Positions 21,701 to 29,851 of a stretch of 64,000 nucleotides of DNA are shown piece by piece (position 1 is the stretch's first letter; every line of letters begins with the position of its first letter). Where the stretch lies: contig CANCYS010000002.1 in assembly GCA_947382485.1 (NCBI GenBank), positions 1 through 64,000 on the forward strand, read 5' to 3'. A program made the position numbers and the translations under genes. The stretch comes from an uncultured Clostridia bacterium. GTDB lineage: Bacteria; Bacillota; Clostridia; Christensenellales; UBA1242. The notes beneath the pieces were generated by a model. The model ran no database searches. It saw only the letters and a program-made list of their open reading frames with translations, and was not told the origin of the DNA.

Positions 21701-22700
21701 AGATGTTAAAAAGTTAAATAGAAAACTTAATCGTGGAGATTATCTTACTGATGAAGAAGAACAAAAGCTTCATGCAAGTGAGAAAGTTCTTGAAAATCAA
21801 GGTGCTCAAAAAGTTGAAAGAAAGGAAAAAATAAAAGAGCAAAAATTAAGACTTAAAGAACAAAGAAAAGATAAAAAACAAAAATTGGAAGAAGAACAAG
21901 ATAAACAAGACGATTATAAACTTTTTAGACACACTGGAAACAAAAAGGCTCAAAGACTAAGGCTTGAAGAAATAGATAGAGATCGTTCAAGATTAAGCAA
22001 AAGATTGCAAAAAATGGGATTTAGCCAAGATATTTCACATATGAGTGGCGAAGAAATTGAAAAACTTTTAGATAATCCAGAAGCAAATGGTCTTAATTCT
22101 GAACAAGTTAAGTTAATAAATGAATATCAAAAAATTGATAAACATAAAAATGAATTAATAAATATAAACGCATTAGAATATGAAAATAAAGCAAAAAGAA
22201 AGCAAGAAGTTAAAAATGCTAAAAATGATAAGATTGCGGGTTATCGTGGTATTAATTTCATTAAACATATACAGAAACATAATTTAAACAAAAAAGCTGT
22301 AAAAGCAGAAAAACAACAAGAACAACTTGCTATCTTAGATGAAAAAATTGATCAAATGCAACAATCTGGAACTAATACATATACTGGATTTAATCCTGCT
22401 AAAAACATTGCTAGTATGATTCAGTACAAAAAGTATAAGAGTTTACAAAGAAAGCGTTCAAAACTTAGTACAAATATAAATACTTCACAAAATTGGATTA
22501 GCCATAACAATTCTGAGTATAGAAAAGAATATAAGGCGGGTGCAAAAGATAGATCAAACGAAAACAAGTGGAGAAAACAGGCAATTAAATATTTGGAAGA
22601 TAATGGAATAGAAGTTAATTCTGCAAATATTGAAAGGGCAATGCAATCAAAAAGGGCATTTGAAAATAAAAAAAATCAAGATAACCAAGACAAGAAATAG
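18756..22700 (+). CDS. VirB6/TrbL-like membrane protein with long coiled-coil tail
   Basis: A 1314-residue protein behind AGGAG (18743-18747), 29 bases after the giant gene. Hydrophobic segments lie at about residues 45-75, 105-130 and 145-175, then an outside loop of about 400 residues, then a second membrane bundle at about 600-755 containing RAYDLFLVILVYPTACATIP, followed by a Lys/Glu-rich cytoplasmic coiled coil of about 550 residues. It is a paralogue of the preceding gene: YRNYADNGKRIPIV (205), YYVMADVIEFC (311) and GMISAKG followed by PTAIR and FYREKIQA (about 470-500) all have counterparts there in the same order. Both tails also share an IPGSA motif just inside the membrane. It ends the operon, before the terminator at 22740. 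Predicted role: inner-membrane channel component. Confidence 0.85.
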   Translation: MVVNMINNMPQAFMNFVSSIFPVGANASNYVGAASVATGFSKFINILAEIFYFVCKWMLYVVDVLFSYIQQLAGLDMKYDSLESLVSEDSDMVFNLLLSNKSNLVIIIKNLLALAVVLIILFSIIAVIKGQFEAVHSGKATSVSSVLKNTLKSFALLLVTPMIAIVGIIASNLILQSLYAATNTSGAFSLSTQIFYASSTTANCYRNYADNGKRIPIVFNTTVEDEIKKYYDSNGLTQEYIDYIKNANNYIYYSSHLMFETGNFVTYDSLDTLSGMNPDASQAQTAYYVAYDIDGTSSSKYKRIENYAVEYYVMADVIEFCINSSRPAYFKTIEEVLESIADYAKYNPDAGTELFYQVTQMFNIQFLDDNEIAIPAVGKYKSMLDVFNSRDWNIIRFSSIYLAPDNAGDPVVRMQIQYNHLKGQTDELSGAKYIMAVEKSMGNFQYFYPLTNGEAGTSSMNFDSSNLYSGMISAKGVFDESVYPTAIRQDAYSNIEFYREKIQASLIGDTSGLLSFDFKQEDSDEGASSIVSIIKSIIDPSSMVPNFQFDSSAVQLDYAKEVKTVTTLTGGRLHIGYLFSDVLTSAVNKSLYTMELGHLYNPYSLNFLILVVGTILILKTCLFSIFSLVQRAYDLFLVILVYPTACATIPLDNGGYNSWVKTYFSKLFSTYGLILGLNFVLMLFPVIQNISFFSPQDIATNKSIRRLGSILFGFLTVNQVTNMLNLVVCILFELVAFTLIKTIPETISKIVGANDVNQTNVLQDIVKTAKTTMKVMRTIIPTNLVRLPLKFATNKKFRNEAIAKVTGKVGSLKDLIPGSALYTAVLDKKNLNNKKREQKEKYNDLKESLDSGSASKEEVEEKLKAFQSAQQSYTNAMNDPTADRKAEHQKKKKEDETGLSSREDDDLDENKIDESAKTTRQIKKDQKKSKKILKKLKKKEKKEGLTEEEKKSQQTYTKLKEAADEERENRKGEKKGVKSAKKDVKKLNRKLNRGDYLTDEEEQKLHASEKVLENQGAQKVERKEKIKEQKLRLKEQRKDKKQKLEEEQDKQDDYKLFRHTGNKKAQRLRLEEIDRDRSRLSKRLQKMGFSQDISHMSGEEIEKLLDNPEANGLNSEQVKLINEYQKIDKHKNELININALEYENKAKRKQEVKNAKNDKIAGYRGINFIKHIQKHNLNKKAVKAEKQQEQLAILDEKIDQMQQSGTNTYTGFNPAKNIASMIQYKKYKSLQRKRSKLSTNINTSQNWISHNNSEYRKEYKAGAKDRSNENKWRKQAIKYLEDNGIEVNSANIERAMQSKRAFENKKNQDNQDKK

Positions 22701-22739
22701 AAACGAGATTTGATAAATAAAACAAATTTTAATGCAAAT

Positions 22740-22772
22740 AAAGACAGGGTTTTAACCTTGTCTTTTATTTTT
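22740..22772 (+). terminator. Intrinsic terminator of the T4SS-like operon
   Basis: AAAGACAGGG and CCTTGTCTTT form a 10-bp stem with one G-U pair and a TTTTAA loop, followed by a T-rich tail (TATTTTT). It lies 40 bases after the last gene of the operon and separates it from lspA. Confidence 0.85.
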
Positions 22773-22821
22773 GTATGTGATAAAATAAAATTGTTAATAG
22801 GCTTTTGTTTTAGGAGCGTTT

Positions 22822-23289
22822 ATGATTTTAGGTTTAATATGTGCAATTTTGACTATTGGTGTTGATCAACTTACAAAATTTTTAGCTTATGGAAAAGCAA
22901 CAAAGTCAATTTTAGGTAATTTATTATGGTTTGACAGTACACTTAATACTGGTATTGGTTTTAGTATGTTTGAGGGTATGAGTTATATTTTTATTTTCAC
23001 TTCTCTTATTGCATCTGGAATTTTCATTTGGCTTATTATTTCTAAAAAATATTTTAATTCTAAACTTGAAAAAATATGCTTAGGAGTAATTTTGGGTGGA
23101 ACATTCTCAAATGCATTAGACAGAATAATTTTTGGTGGTGTAAGGGATTTTATTTCTTTAAGATTTATTAATTTTCCAATTTTTAATATTGCTGATGTAG
23201 CGATTGTTGTTGGAGCAATAATATTGTGTATGTATCTATTTATTACAAACATTCTTAAAAATAAGAAAAAAGAGAAAAAGGAACAGTAA
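22822..23289 (+). CDS. lspA: Lipoprotein signal peptidase
   Basis: A 155-residue, four-helix membrane aspartic protease that removes signal peptides from prolipoproteins after diacylglycerol attachment. Recognisable family blocks are VDQLTK near the N-terminus, NTGIGFS, NALDRIIFGGVRDFI and FNIADVAI; the last two carry the two catalytic aspartates. Usual family length. AGGAG precedes the ATG. The stop overlaps the start of the next gene (TAATG), so the two are translationally coupled, the common lspA-rluD arrangement. A lipoprotein substrate occurs in the window at 61778-62380. Confidence 0.96.
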   Translation: MILGLICAILTIGVDQLTKFLAYGKATKSILGNLLWFDSTLNTGIGFSMFEGMSYIFIFTSLIASGIFIWLIISKKYFNSKLEKICLGVILGGTFSNALDRIIFGGVRDFISLRFINFPIFNIADVAIVVGAIILCMYLFITNILKNKKKEKKEQ

Positions 23290-24215
23290 TGTTAGAATTA
23301 AACTTAGAGTTGGTTGTTGAAGATATTTCTGAAAAAATAAGGTTGGATATATTTTTGTCAAATGAAACTGGTTGGACAAGGTCACAGGTTAAATATCAAA
23401 TAGATAATGAAAGAGTACTTGTTAATGGAATTTGTAGGAAAGCAGGGTTTTTAATAAAAAATGGTGATGTGATAAAAATTTCATTCACAAAAGAAATTTT
23501 AGAAATCAATGCAGAAGCCGAAGATATAAAACTTGATATAATATATGAAGATGAAGATTTTGCGATTATAAACAAACCTCAGGGAATGGTTGTTCATCCT
23601 GCACCTGGTTCATATAATCATACACTTGTTAATGCACTTTTATATTATTTTGACAAACTCAGTAAGAATGGTGATAGTATAAGACCAGGGATTGTTCATC
23701 GTATTGACAAAGATACATCAGGATTGTTAGTTGTTGCAAAGAATGATAAGTCACATGAAAGTTTAGCAAAACAGATTGCAGAACATTCATGTTTTAGGCA
23801 TTATCTTGCACTTGTTGAGGGTAATATAAAAGAAGATAATGGCCGTATAGAAACATATATTTCACGAAGCAAACAAGATAGAAAAATGATGGCAGTTTCA
23901 GATGACGGAAAGATTGCTATAACAAATTTCTTTGTTAAAGAGAGATTTGGTGATTATTCATTAGTTGAATTTGTCCTTGAAACAGGTAGAACACATCAAA
24001 TTAGGGTTCATTCAAAGTATATCGGGCATCCTATTGTCGGAGATAAAACTTATGGAATTAAAAATCAAAAGTTTAATTTAAATGGTCAACTTTTACATGC
24101 TTACAAACTAGAACTTACACATCCAACAACTAGCAAACGCATGACATTTGAGTGCGAACTGCCAGAATATTTCAAAAAGATACTTGTTAAACTTAAAAAT
24201 TCCAACAACAACTAA
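23289..24215 (+). CDS. Ribosomal large-subunit pseudouridine synthase, RluD type
   Basis: 308 residues. An N-terminal S4 RNA-binding domain (about residues 14-70) is followed by the RluA-type catalytic domain with HRIDKDTSGLLVVAK, whose Asp is the nucleophile that isomerises uridine in 23S rRNA. The C-terminal part has the conserved GRTHQIRVH. The start overlaps the lspA stop by one base. The family is certain, but the exact target uridine cannot be read from the sequence. A second RluA-family gene lies at 51547. Confidence 0.92.
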   Translation: MLELNLELVVEDISEKIRLDIFLSNETGWTRSQVKYQIDNERVLVNGICRKAGFLIKNGDVIKISFTKEILEINAEAEDIKLDIIYEDEDFAIINKPQGMVVHPAPGSYNHTLVNALLYYFDKLSKNGDSIRPGIVHRIDKDTSGLLVVAKNDKSHESLAKQIAEHSCFRHYLALVEGNIKEDNGRIETYISRSKQDRKMMAVSDDGKIAITNFFVKERFGDYSLVEFVLETGRTHQIRVHSKYIGHPIVGDKTYGIKNQKFNLNGQLLHAYKLELTHPTTSKRMTFECELPEYFKKILVKLKNSNNN

Positions 24216-24244
24216 TTGACATAATTTTTTGTGTAACATATAAT
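24216..24244 (+). promoter_or_regulatory. Perfect sigma-A promoter
   Basis: TTGACA (24216-24221), a 17-base spacer and TATAAT (24239-24244): both boxes match the consensus exactly. It begins right after the stop of the pseudouridine synthase and drives the small membrane protein at 24277. It is the strongest-looking promoter in the window. Confidence 0.92.
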
Positions 24245-24276
24245 TAATTTAGTATTTATTAATGGGGGAAATTATA

Positions 24277-24612
24277 ATGGCAACTAAAAAAAATAGTAGT
24301 AGTTCAAGTTCTTCATCAAGCACAACAACATCTGCTCCAAAAAGAAGTGGATTTAGTTACGTTATGAGCATTTTGTCATACGTTGCAGTTTGCGTTGGTG
24401 GTGTGGCATTGTTTGTTGCTTTCATTTTAGGAAAGTGTGGAATGAGTGCATCATTTCTAGGTGTTTTGCAAGCAATCGCAAATGCAATTGGTTGGGCAGT
24501 TTTGTGTGTAATGTCATTCAACTACATCAGAAGAAGAAGGAAAATTTGGATGTGGGTTGTTTGGGTTATTGCAGTTGTAATGATTGTAATAGGTATTATT
24601 TTTGCAATTTAA
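24277..24612 (+). CDS. Small Ser-rich-N-terminus membrane protein, unknown
   Basis: 111 residues from the ATG at 24277. An in-frame ATG at 24262 exists, but GGGGGAA (24264-24270) is the ribosome site and lies between them, so the later start is preferred. The N-terminus is a low-complexity Ser/Thr stretch after MATKKN, followed by three predicted membrane helices and an RRRRK patch between the last two. I do not recognise the family. A perfect sigma-A promoter suggests high constitutive expression. The next gene is also a small membrane protein, and the two probably share a transcript ending at 24970. Confidence 0.8.
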   Translation: MATKKNSSSSSSSSSTTTSAPKRSGFSYVMSILSYVAVCVGGVALFVAFILGKCGMSASFLGVLQAIANAIGWAVLCVMSFNYIRRRRKIWMWVVWVIAVVMIVIGIIFAI

Positions 24613-24632
24613 ATCTAAATTTGTGAGTTAAT

Positions 24633-24947
24633 ATGAATAAGAAAGAGTTATTTAAAATATTTGATTTAGCGAGTTTTATTTCGCTTATTATTGCGACAAT
24701 TTCGGTTATTATATTTGAAATTATTGGTACATATTTTTATATAAAATTTGCACTTATAATGTATACAGCAGCACTTTTAACACTTAGTGTGCTTTTTGCA
24801 ATGAAACTTTATTTTTCAACAAAAAAAGATGAAAATAAAGATGAAATGTTTGTTTTAGACAAAAAACAACTTGGTTTATTAATTGCAAAACTAGTAATAA
24901 GTGTAATTGTATTCATATTTACATTGGTTGTTTTAATAATATTTTAA
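24633..24947 (+). CDS. Small three-helix membrane protein, unknown
   Basis: 104 residues. Hydrophobic segments lie at about 13-33, 35-60 and 80-104, with a charged loop containing KKDENKDE. No ribosome site of normal strength is seen before the ATG (GTGAG only), so translation may depend on the upstream gene, which ends 20 bases before. No family recognised. A terminator follows immediately. Confidence 0.7.
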   Translation: MNKKELFKIFDLASFISLIIATISVIIFEIIGTYFYIKFALIMYTAALLTLSVLFAMKLYFSTKKDENKDEMFVLDKKQLGLLIAKLVISVIVFIFTLVVLIIF

Positions 24948-24970
24948 AAGACTAGCAATAGTCTTTTTTT
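24947..24970 (+). terminator. Intrinsic terminator
   Basis: AAAGACTA, loop GCAA, TAGTCTTT, then a run of T. It overlaps the stop codon of the small membrane protein and closes that transcript. Confidence 0.92.
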
Positions 24971-25001
24971 ATCGGTGCTAATCAAAACCATATTGTTTAT
25001 C

Positions 25002-25030
25002 TTGACAAATATAATACATTAAATTAAAAT
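25002..25030 (+). promoter_or_regulatory. Sigma-A promoter of the tig-clpP-clpX genes
   Basis: TTGACA (25002-25007), a 17-base spacer and TAAAAT (25025-25030), 33 bases before the tig start. I see no CtsR-type heptad repeat next to it. Confidence 0.85.
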
Positions 25031-25062
25031 AGTTATGTTAGAAAATTTTAAGGAGAAATGTA

Positions 25063-26349
25063 ATGACATATAAAATTGGCGAAAAGAAAGATGGTGTGCT
25101 TACCGTTGAATTTAAACTTAATAAAGAAGAATGGGAAGCAGAAATTGAAAAAGCCTATCAAAAAAATAAAGGAAAATATAAACTTGATGGATTTAGACAA
25201 GGAAAAATCCCAAGAAAGGTATTAGAAAAAACTTATGGGGAATATTTATTTTATGAAGATGCTTTAAACACAGTTTGTGATAGAAGTTTCTTTGAATTCC
25301 TTGATAAGGAACAAGATATTCAAGCAGTTGACTATCCAAATATTTCTGTTAAAAATATGAGTGCAGAAGGTGTTGAATGGGTTGCAACAATCACTTGCAT
25401 GCCAGAAGTTGAACTTGGCGAATATACAGGGCTTTCTGTTGAAAAATCAAAAGTTTCTGTATCTGAAAAAGAAGTTGATGCAAAAATTAAAGAACTTCAA
25501 GAAAAGCAAGCAAGATATGTAGATGTTACTGATAGACCTGCAAAAATGGGTGATCTCGTAAATATTGATTTTGTTGGTTCAATGAATGGTGTTGCTTTTG
25601 AAGGTGGAAGTGCTAAGGACTTTGAACTTGAACTTGGTTCTCATCAATTCATTGCTGGATTTGAAGAACAAGTTGTTGGAATGAGCATTAACGAGAGCAA
25701 AGATGTAAATGTAACATTCCCAAAAGAATATCATGCAAAAGAACTTGCTGATAAACCAGCAGTTTTTGCTGTTAAACTTCTTGCAATTCGTGAAAAACAA
25801 ATGCCAGAAATTGATGATAAGTTTGCAGCAGATGTAAGTGAATTTAGTACACTTGCTGAACTTAAAAAAGATACAAAAGAAAAAATTAAGAAAGAAAAAG
25901 AAGATGCTTCTGAAAGAGAACTTGATAATAAACTTGTTGAAGCAGTAGTTGCTAAGGCAAATGTGAATATTCCTGAATGTATGGTTAATAATCAAATTAA
26001 TCGTGCAATCGAAGATACAAGTGCATCATTAAAGGCACAAGGTATGAGTTATGAAATGTATCTTGCTTATATTGGCATGACAGATGCTCAACTTAGAGAA
26101 TCAAGAAAAGCAGACACAGAAAAACAAATAAAAACAAGTCTTGTTCTTTCTGAAATAATAAAAAAAGAAAATATTTCTGCTTCTGATGAAGAAGTTGAAG
26201 CAAAGGTTGCTGAACTTGCAGAAAAAATGAAAAAGAAACCAGCAGAACTTAAAAAGACAATGACTCCTTCTCAAAGAGATGTGATTATCAATAACATTGT
26301 TTCTGATAAAGTGATTAATTTGCTTAAAGAGAAGAATAATATTAAGTAG
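25063..26349 (+). CDS. tig: Trigger factor, ribosome-bound chaperone
   Basis: 428 residues, the usual length. The N-terminal ribosome-binding domain has the FRQGKIPRKVLEK signature at about residues 43-55 (GFRxGKxP). The FKBP-type prolyl isomerase domain (about 155-240) contains GDLVNIDFVG and FIAGFEEQVVGM. The C-terminal helical cradle is Lys/Glu-rich. It protects nascent chains at the ribosome exit tunnel. It is followed 19 bases later by clpP and then clpX, the common Bacillota order linking folding with protein degradation. Confidence 0.97.
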   Translation: MTYKIGEKKDGVLTVEFKLNKEEWEAEIEKAYQKNKGKYKLDGFRQGKIPRKVLEKTYGEYLFYEDALNTVCDRSFFEFLDKEQDIQAVDYPNISVKNMSAEGVEWVATITCMPEVELGEYTGLSVEKSKVSVSEKEVDAKIKELQEKQARYVDVTDRPAKMGDLVNIDFVGSMNGVAFEGGSAKDFELELGSHQFIAGFEEQVVGMSINESKDVNVTFPKEYHAKELADKPAVFAVKLLAIREKQMPEIDDKFAADVSEFSTLAELKKDTKEKIKKEKEDASERELDNKLVEAVVAKANVNIPECMVNNQINRAIEDTSASLKAQGMSYEMYLAYIGMTDAQLRESRKADTEKQIKTSLVLSEIIKKENISASDEEVEAKVAELAEKMKKKPAELKKTMTPSQRDVIINNIVSDKVINLLKEKNNIK

Positions 26350-26367
26350 AATTTCTAGGAGAATTTT

Positions 26368-26961
26368 ATGTTAGAAAAAGATATGCTTATACCAATGGTT
26401 GTTGAGCAAACAAACAGAGGAGAAAGGTCATATGACATATATTCAAGATTGCTTGAAGATAGAATAGTGTTCTTAAATGGTGAAATTGATGACCAGAGTG
26501 CAAATTTAGTTATTGCACAGCTAATTTATCTTGAAGGCAAAGACCCAGACAAAGATATTATGATGTATATCAATAGTCCAGGTGGAAGTGTTGTTGCAGG
26601 CATGGCGATTTATGATACAATGAATTACATTAAATGTGATGTTTGTACTATTTGTGTTGGACTCGCAGCTAGCATGGCTGCCATACTTCTTTCAAGTGGT
26701 TCAAAAGGAAAGAGATTTGCACTTCCAAATTCAGAGGTAATGATTCATCAGCCTCTCGGTGGTTTTCAAGGACAGGCTAGTGATATTAAAATACATGCAG
26801 AGCATATGATGAGAACACGAAAACTTATCAATAAAATTTTGGCAGAAAACACAGGCACAAGCATTGATACCATTGAAAAGGATACTGATAGAGACAATTT
26901 CATGTCAGCGGAAGAAGCTAAGAAATATGGTTTAATTGATAAAATTTATGCAAAAAGATAA
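26368..26961 (+). CDS. clpP: ATP-dependent Clp protease proteolytic subunit
   Basis: 197 residues, normal length. The catalytic serine lies in [11 protein letters not shown], the histidine in MIHQPLGG and the aspartate in [10 protein letters not shown]. It forms a barrel-shaped serine protease that works with ClpX. AGGAG precedes the ATG. The gene lies between tig and clpX. The gap to clpX holds an inverted repeat with a T-rich tail, so clpX expression may be set separately. Confidence 0.97.
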   Translation: MLEKDMLIPMVVEQTNRGERSYDIYSRLLEDRIVFLNGEIDDQSANLVIAQLIYLEGKDPDKDIMMYINSPGGSVVAGMAIYDTMNYIKCDVCTICVGLAASMAAILLSSGSKGKRFALPNSEVMIHQPLGGFQGQASDIKIHAEHMMRTRKLINKILAENTGTSIDTIEKDTDRDNFMSAEEAKKYGLIDKIYAKR

Positions 26962-26969
26962 TGCCATTG

Positions 26970-27018
26970 TCAAGATATACAAAAGATAGTCTATTTTTTG
27001 CATATCTTGATTTTATTT
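26970..27018 (+). other. Terminator-like inverted repeat between clpP and clpX
   Basis: TCAAGATAT (26970-26978) and ATATCTTGA (27002-27010) pair perfectly across a 23-base loop and are followed by TTTTATTT. It probably gives partial termination, so that clpP is expressed above clpX. The clpX ribosome site begins just after the tail. Confidence 0.6.
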
Positions 27019-27029
27019 AAGGAGATTTT

Positions 27030-28346
27030 ATGGAAGATAATCAAATACCAAATCAGCCAAAGAATAATAATTGTTCATTTTGTGGAAGACCTCGTGGTGC
27101 ATTTAAAGAAATTGTTGAAAATCCAACTGGAACAGTTGGTATTTGTAATGATTGTATTAGAATATGTAAACAAATTCTTGATGCAGAGGAAAAGAAAAGA
27201 CAAAAAGAACAACTGTTATTTTTGCCAAATCCAGAAAAAATTAAAAAAGAACTTGATGAATATATAATTGGTCAAGATAAAGCAAAAGAGGTTTTATCTG
27301 TTGCAGTATACAATCACTATAAAAGAATAAACTACATCATATCTAAAAGACAGAAACAGGAAGAAAGTGGAGATTCAAAAACAAAAGTATTTGACGATGT
27401 TGACCTTGAAAAAAGTAACATTTTGATGCTTGGTCCAACAGGTTGTGGAAAAACACTTATTGCAAAAACTCTTGCAAAAATTTTAGATGTTCCATTTGCA
27501 TCTGCTGATGCAACAACTCTCACTGAGGCAGGTTATGTGGGTGATGACGTTGAAAATATTTTGCTTAAACTTATTCAAGCAGCAGACTACAATATCAAGA
27601 AAGCAGAAAAAGGTATTATTTATATTGACGAAATTGATAAAATTGCAAAGAAAGGCGAAAACATGTCAATAACACGTGATGTTTCAGGTGAAGGTGTACA
27701 ACAAGCACTTCTTAAAATTTTGGAAAGTACTGTTGCTAGTGTGCCTCCACAAGGCGGAAGAAAACATCCAAATCAAGAATGTTTGCAAATTGATACAACA
27801 AATATTCTATTCATCTTGGGTGGTGCATTTGTAGGTATTGAAGATATAATCAAAAAGAGAACAGAAAACACAACACTTGGATTTGGTGGAAATGTAAAAA
27901 CAAAAGCACAACTTAAAAATGATGAACTTCTTACAAAAGTTGAACCACATGATCTTATTAAATTTGGCTTGATACCAGAATTTATTGGTCGTGTTCCAAT
28001 CACTGTTACATTAAATGAACTTGATGAGAAAGCACTTAAAAAGATTTTAACAGAACCAAAGAATGCTTTAATTAAACAGTATAAAAAATTATTTGACATG
28101 GATGGCATTAAACTTGAATTTACAAATGATGCAATATCAGTTTTTGCAAAGAAGGCTATTGCACTTAACACTGGTGCAAGGGGACTTAGGACTATTGTTG
28201 AATCAGCAATGCTTCCAGTGATGTATACTGCTCCTAGCAATTCAAAAATCAAAAAGATTGTCATGGATGTTTCTGAAAAATCTGCCACAGAGATTGAACC
28301 AACTATAATTGAAAAAGTTGATAGTAGTGAAGAGGCATCAGCATAA
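27030..28346 (+). CDS. clpX: ATP-dependent Clp protease ATP-binding subunit ClpX
   Basis: 438 residues. The N-terminal C4 zinc-binding domain has CSFCGRP and [11 protein letters not shown]. The AAA+ domain has Walker A GPTGCGKT and Walker [12 protein letters not shown], and the segment GFGGNVK matches the conserved region before the ClpP-docking loop. It unfolds substrates and feeds them into ClpP. AAGGAG precedes the ATG. It is the last gene before the terminator at 28374. Confidence 0.97.
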   Translation: MEDNQIPNQPKNNNCSFCGRPRGAFKEIVENPTGTVGICNDCIRICKQILDAEEKKRQKEQLLFLPNPEKIKKELDEYIIGQDKAKEVLSVAVYNHYKRINYIISKRQKQEESGDSKTKVFDDVDLEKSNILMLGPTGCGKTLIAKTLAKILDVPFASADATTLTEAGYVGDDVENILLKLIQAADYNIKKAEKGIIYIDEIDKIAKKGENMSITRDVSGEGVQQALLKILESTVASVPPQGGRKHPNQECLQIDTTNILFILGGAFVGIEDIIKKRTENTTLGFGGNVKTKAQLKNDELLTKVEPHDLIKFGLIPEFIGRVPITVTLNELDEKALKKILTEPKNALIKQYKKLFDMDGIKLEFTNDAISVFAKKAIALNTGARGLRTIVESAMLPVMYTAPSNSKIKKIVMDVSEKSATEIEPTIIEKVDSSEEASA

Positions 28347-28373
28347 AAACAACAAAACTTATTAATTTAATTT

Positions 28374-28427
28374 AAAATATCATACAATTAGCATAAAATT
28401 TTGCTAAAAAAGTATGATATTTTTTTT
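28374..28427 (+). terminator. Intrinsic terminator after clpX
   Basis: AAAATATCATAC (28374-28385) and GTATGATATTTT (28412-28423) form a 12-bp stem around a smaller inner AGCA...TGCT hairpin, followed by a T-tract. Confidence 0.88.
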
Positions 28428-28557
28428 GAGTTATTGCTTTTTTTATTTTTTGGTGATAATATAATATTTAGTATTAATATGTGTTGTTGTAATTGAAAAT
28501 TAATTATAAAAACGCAGTTCAGTAATAATTTTTGTTAAAATCGAGGTGTATTTTAGT

Positions 28558-29148
28558 ATGAAAATAATAAAAAGTGCAGTTTTTTTGAAATCTGAACAAG
28601 ATTTTAAAGGATTTAAAGGATTTGATAAACCTGAAATTTTACTTCTTGGAAGAAGCAATGTTGGAAAATCTAGTTTGATAAATATGCTTACTAATAATTC
28701 AAAACTTGCAAAGGTTTCATCTACACAAGGAAAGACAAGACTCGTTAACTTTTTTATGTGTAATGATGAATTTATTCTTGTTGATCTTCCAGGATATGGA
28801 TATGCTGAAACTAGCAAAGTTGAGCAACAAAAATGGGGAAAGATGATAGATGAATATTTGAAAAAATCTAAGAATTTAAAATCTGCGATTTTACTTGTTG
28901 ATGTTCGTCATGTTCCAACAGCACAAGATATTCAAATGTTTGAATACTTAACTTATCACAATATTCCAGCCACAATTGTTGCAACAAAATATGATAAAAT
29001 CAAAAAATCTGAACGTATTAAAAAGTTAACAGTTATTGCTGAAAAACTTAAAATAGGAATTGAAAATATTTATTTAATTAGTTCTGAAACCGCTTATGGT
29101 AAATCTAATTTGATTAATAGAATTTATCAATTTGTTGATGGGGTATAG
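28558..29148 (+). CDS. ysxC: Ribosome-biogenesis GTP-binding protein EngB/YsxC
   Basis: 196 residues from the ATG at 28558. A GTG at 28546 lies inside the ribosome site GAGGTG (28543-28548), so it is not the start. Single G domain: G1 GRSNVGKSS, G3 DLPGYGY, G4 TKYDKI and G5 SSETAYG. An essential GTPase for late assembly of the large ribosomal subunit. It often follows the clp genes in Bacillota, as here. A TATAAT-like box is visible around 28457-28465, with TTGCTT upstream as a weak -35. The stop is one base before the start of the phosphoesterase. Confidence 0.95.
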   Translation: MKIIKSAVFLKSEQDFKGFKGFDKPEILLLGRSNVGKSSLINMLTNNSKLAKVSSTQGKTRLVNFFMCNDEFILVDLPGYGYAETSKVEQQKWGKMIDEYLKKSKNLKSAILLVDVRHVPTAQDIQMFEYLTYHNIPATIVATKYDKIKKSERIKKLTVIAEKLKIGIENIYLISSETAYGKSNLINRIYQFVDGV

Positions 29149-29149
29149 A

Positions 29150-29851
29150 ATGAAAATTTTTGCGATAAGCGATTTACATCTCAGTTTCAATTGTGATAAA
29201 CCAATGGATATTTTTGGTGGCAATTGGGAAAATTATACTGATAAGATAAGGAATAATTGGATTGAAACTGTTGATGATGAAGATATAGTTTTGATTGCAG
29301 GAGATATTAGTTGGGCAATGAAACTTGATGAAGCAACTAGTGACCTTGAATGGGTTGATAAACTTCCTGGAAAAAAAATTATAATCAAAGGTAATCATGA
29401 ATATTGGTGGAAATCTATATCTGCTGTGAGAAGTGTTCTTCCAAATTCAATTTCGGCAATTCAAAATGACTGCATCAAGGTTGGTAGTTATATTATTTGT
29501 GGAACTCGTGGTTGGACAGTTCCTGAAACGAATAAACCACTTTCTGATGAAGATAATAAAATATATAAAAGAGAAGTTGAAAGACTAAAACTAACTCTTG
29601 CATCAATGCAAAGTATTAGAGATGGTGATGATAAAGTAATTGTTATGATTCATTATCCACCATACACATTTGATAAACAAGAAACAGAATTTACAAAACT
29701 TTTTGAAGAATTTAATGTTGATAAAGTTGTTTTTGGACATTTGCATGGTAGAGTTAAATGTGATAAATTTGTAAATTTAAATGGTATTGATTATTATTTT
29801 ACTTCTTGTGACCATATAGATATGAAGCCAGTTTTGTTATATGAAGATTAA
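29150..29851 (+). CDS. Calcineurin-like metallophosphoesterase
   Basis: 233 residues from the ATG at 29150, one base after the ysxC stop; GGGGT at 29140-29144 is the ribosome site. The metal-binding motifs are in order: SDLHLSF (residues 6-12), AGDISWAM, KGNHEYWW, and GHLHGRV near the C-terminus. The Asp, His and Asn ligands of a di-metal centre are all present. The substrate cannot be deduced. Coupled with ysxC; a terminator overlaps its stop. Confidence 0.88.
   Translation: MKIFAISDLHLSFNCDKPMDIFGGNWENYTDKIRNNWIETVDDEDIVLIAGDISWAMKLDEATSDLEWVDKLPGKKIIIKGNHEYWWKSISAVRSVLPNSISAIQNDCIKVGSYIICGTRGWTVPETNKPLSDEDNKIYKREVERLKLTLASMQSIRDGDDKVIVMIHYPPYTFDKQETEFTKLFEEFNVDKVVFGHLHGRVKCDKFVNLNGIDYYFTSCDHIDMKPVLLYED

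Noticed and set aside
50-22700. Integrative conjugative element
   Set aside because: No relaxase, coupling protein, integrase, att repeat or insertion sequence is visible, and the flank on the right is a core gene. The left flank is missing, so this is not fully excluded.
24390-24626. Overlapping Cys-rich frame in the small membrane-protein gene
   Set aside because: Shifted-frame shadow without a ribosome site; the hydrophobic frame with promoter and GGGGGAA is the gene.
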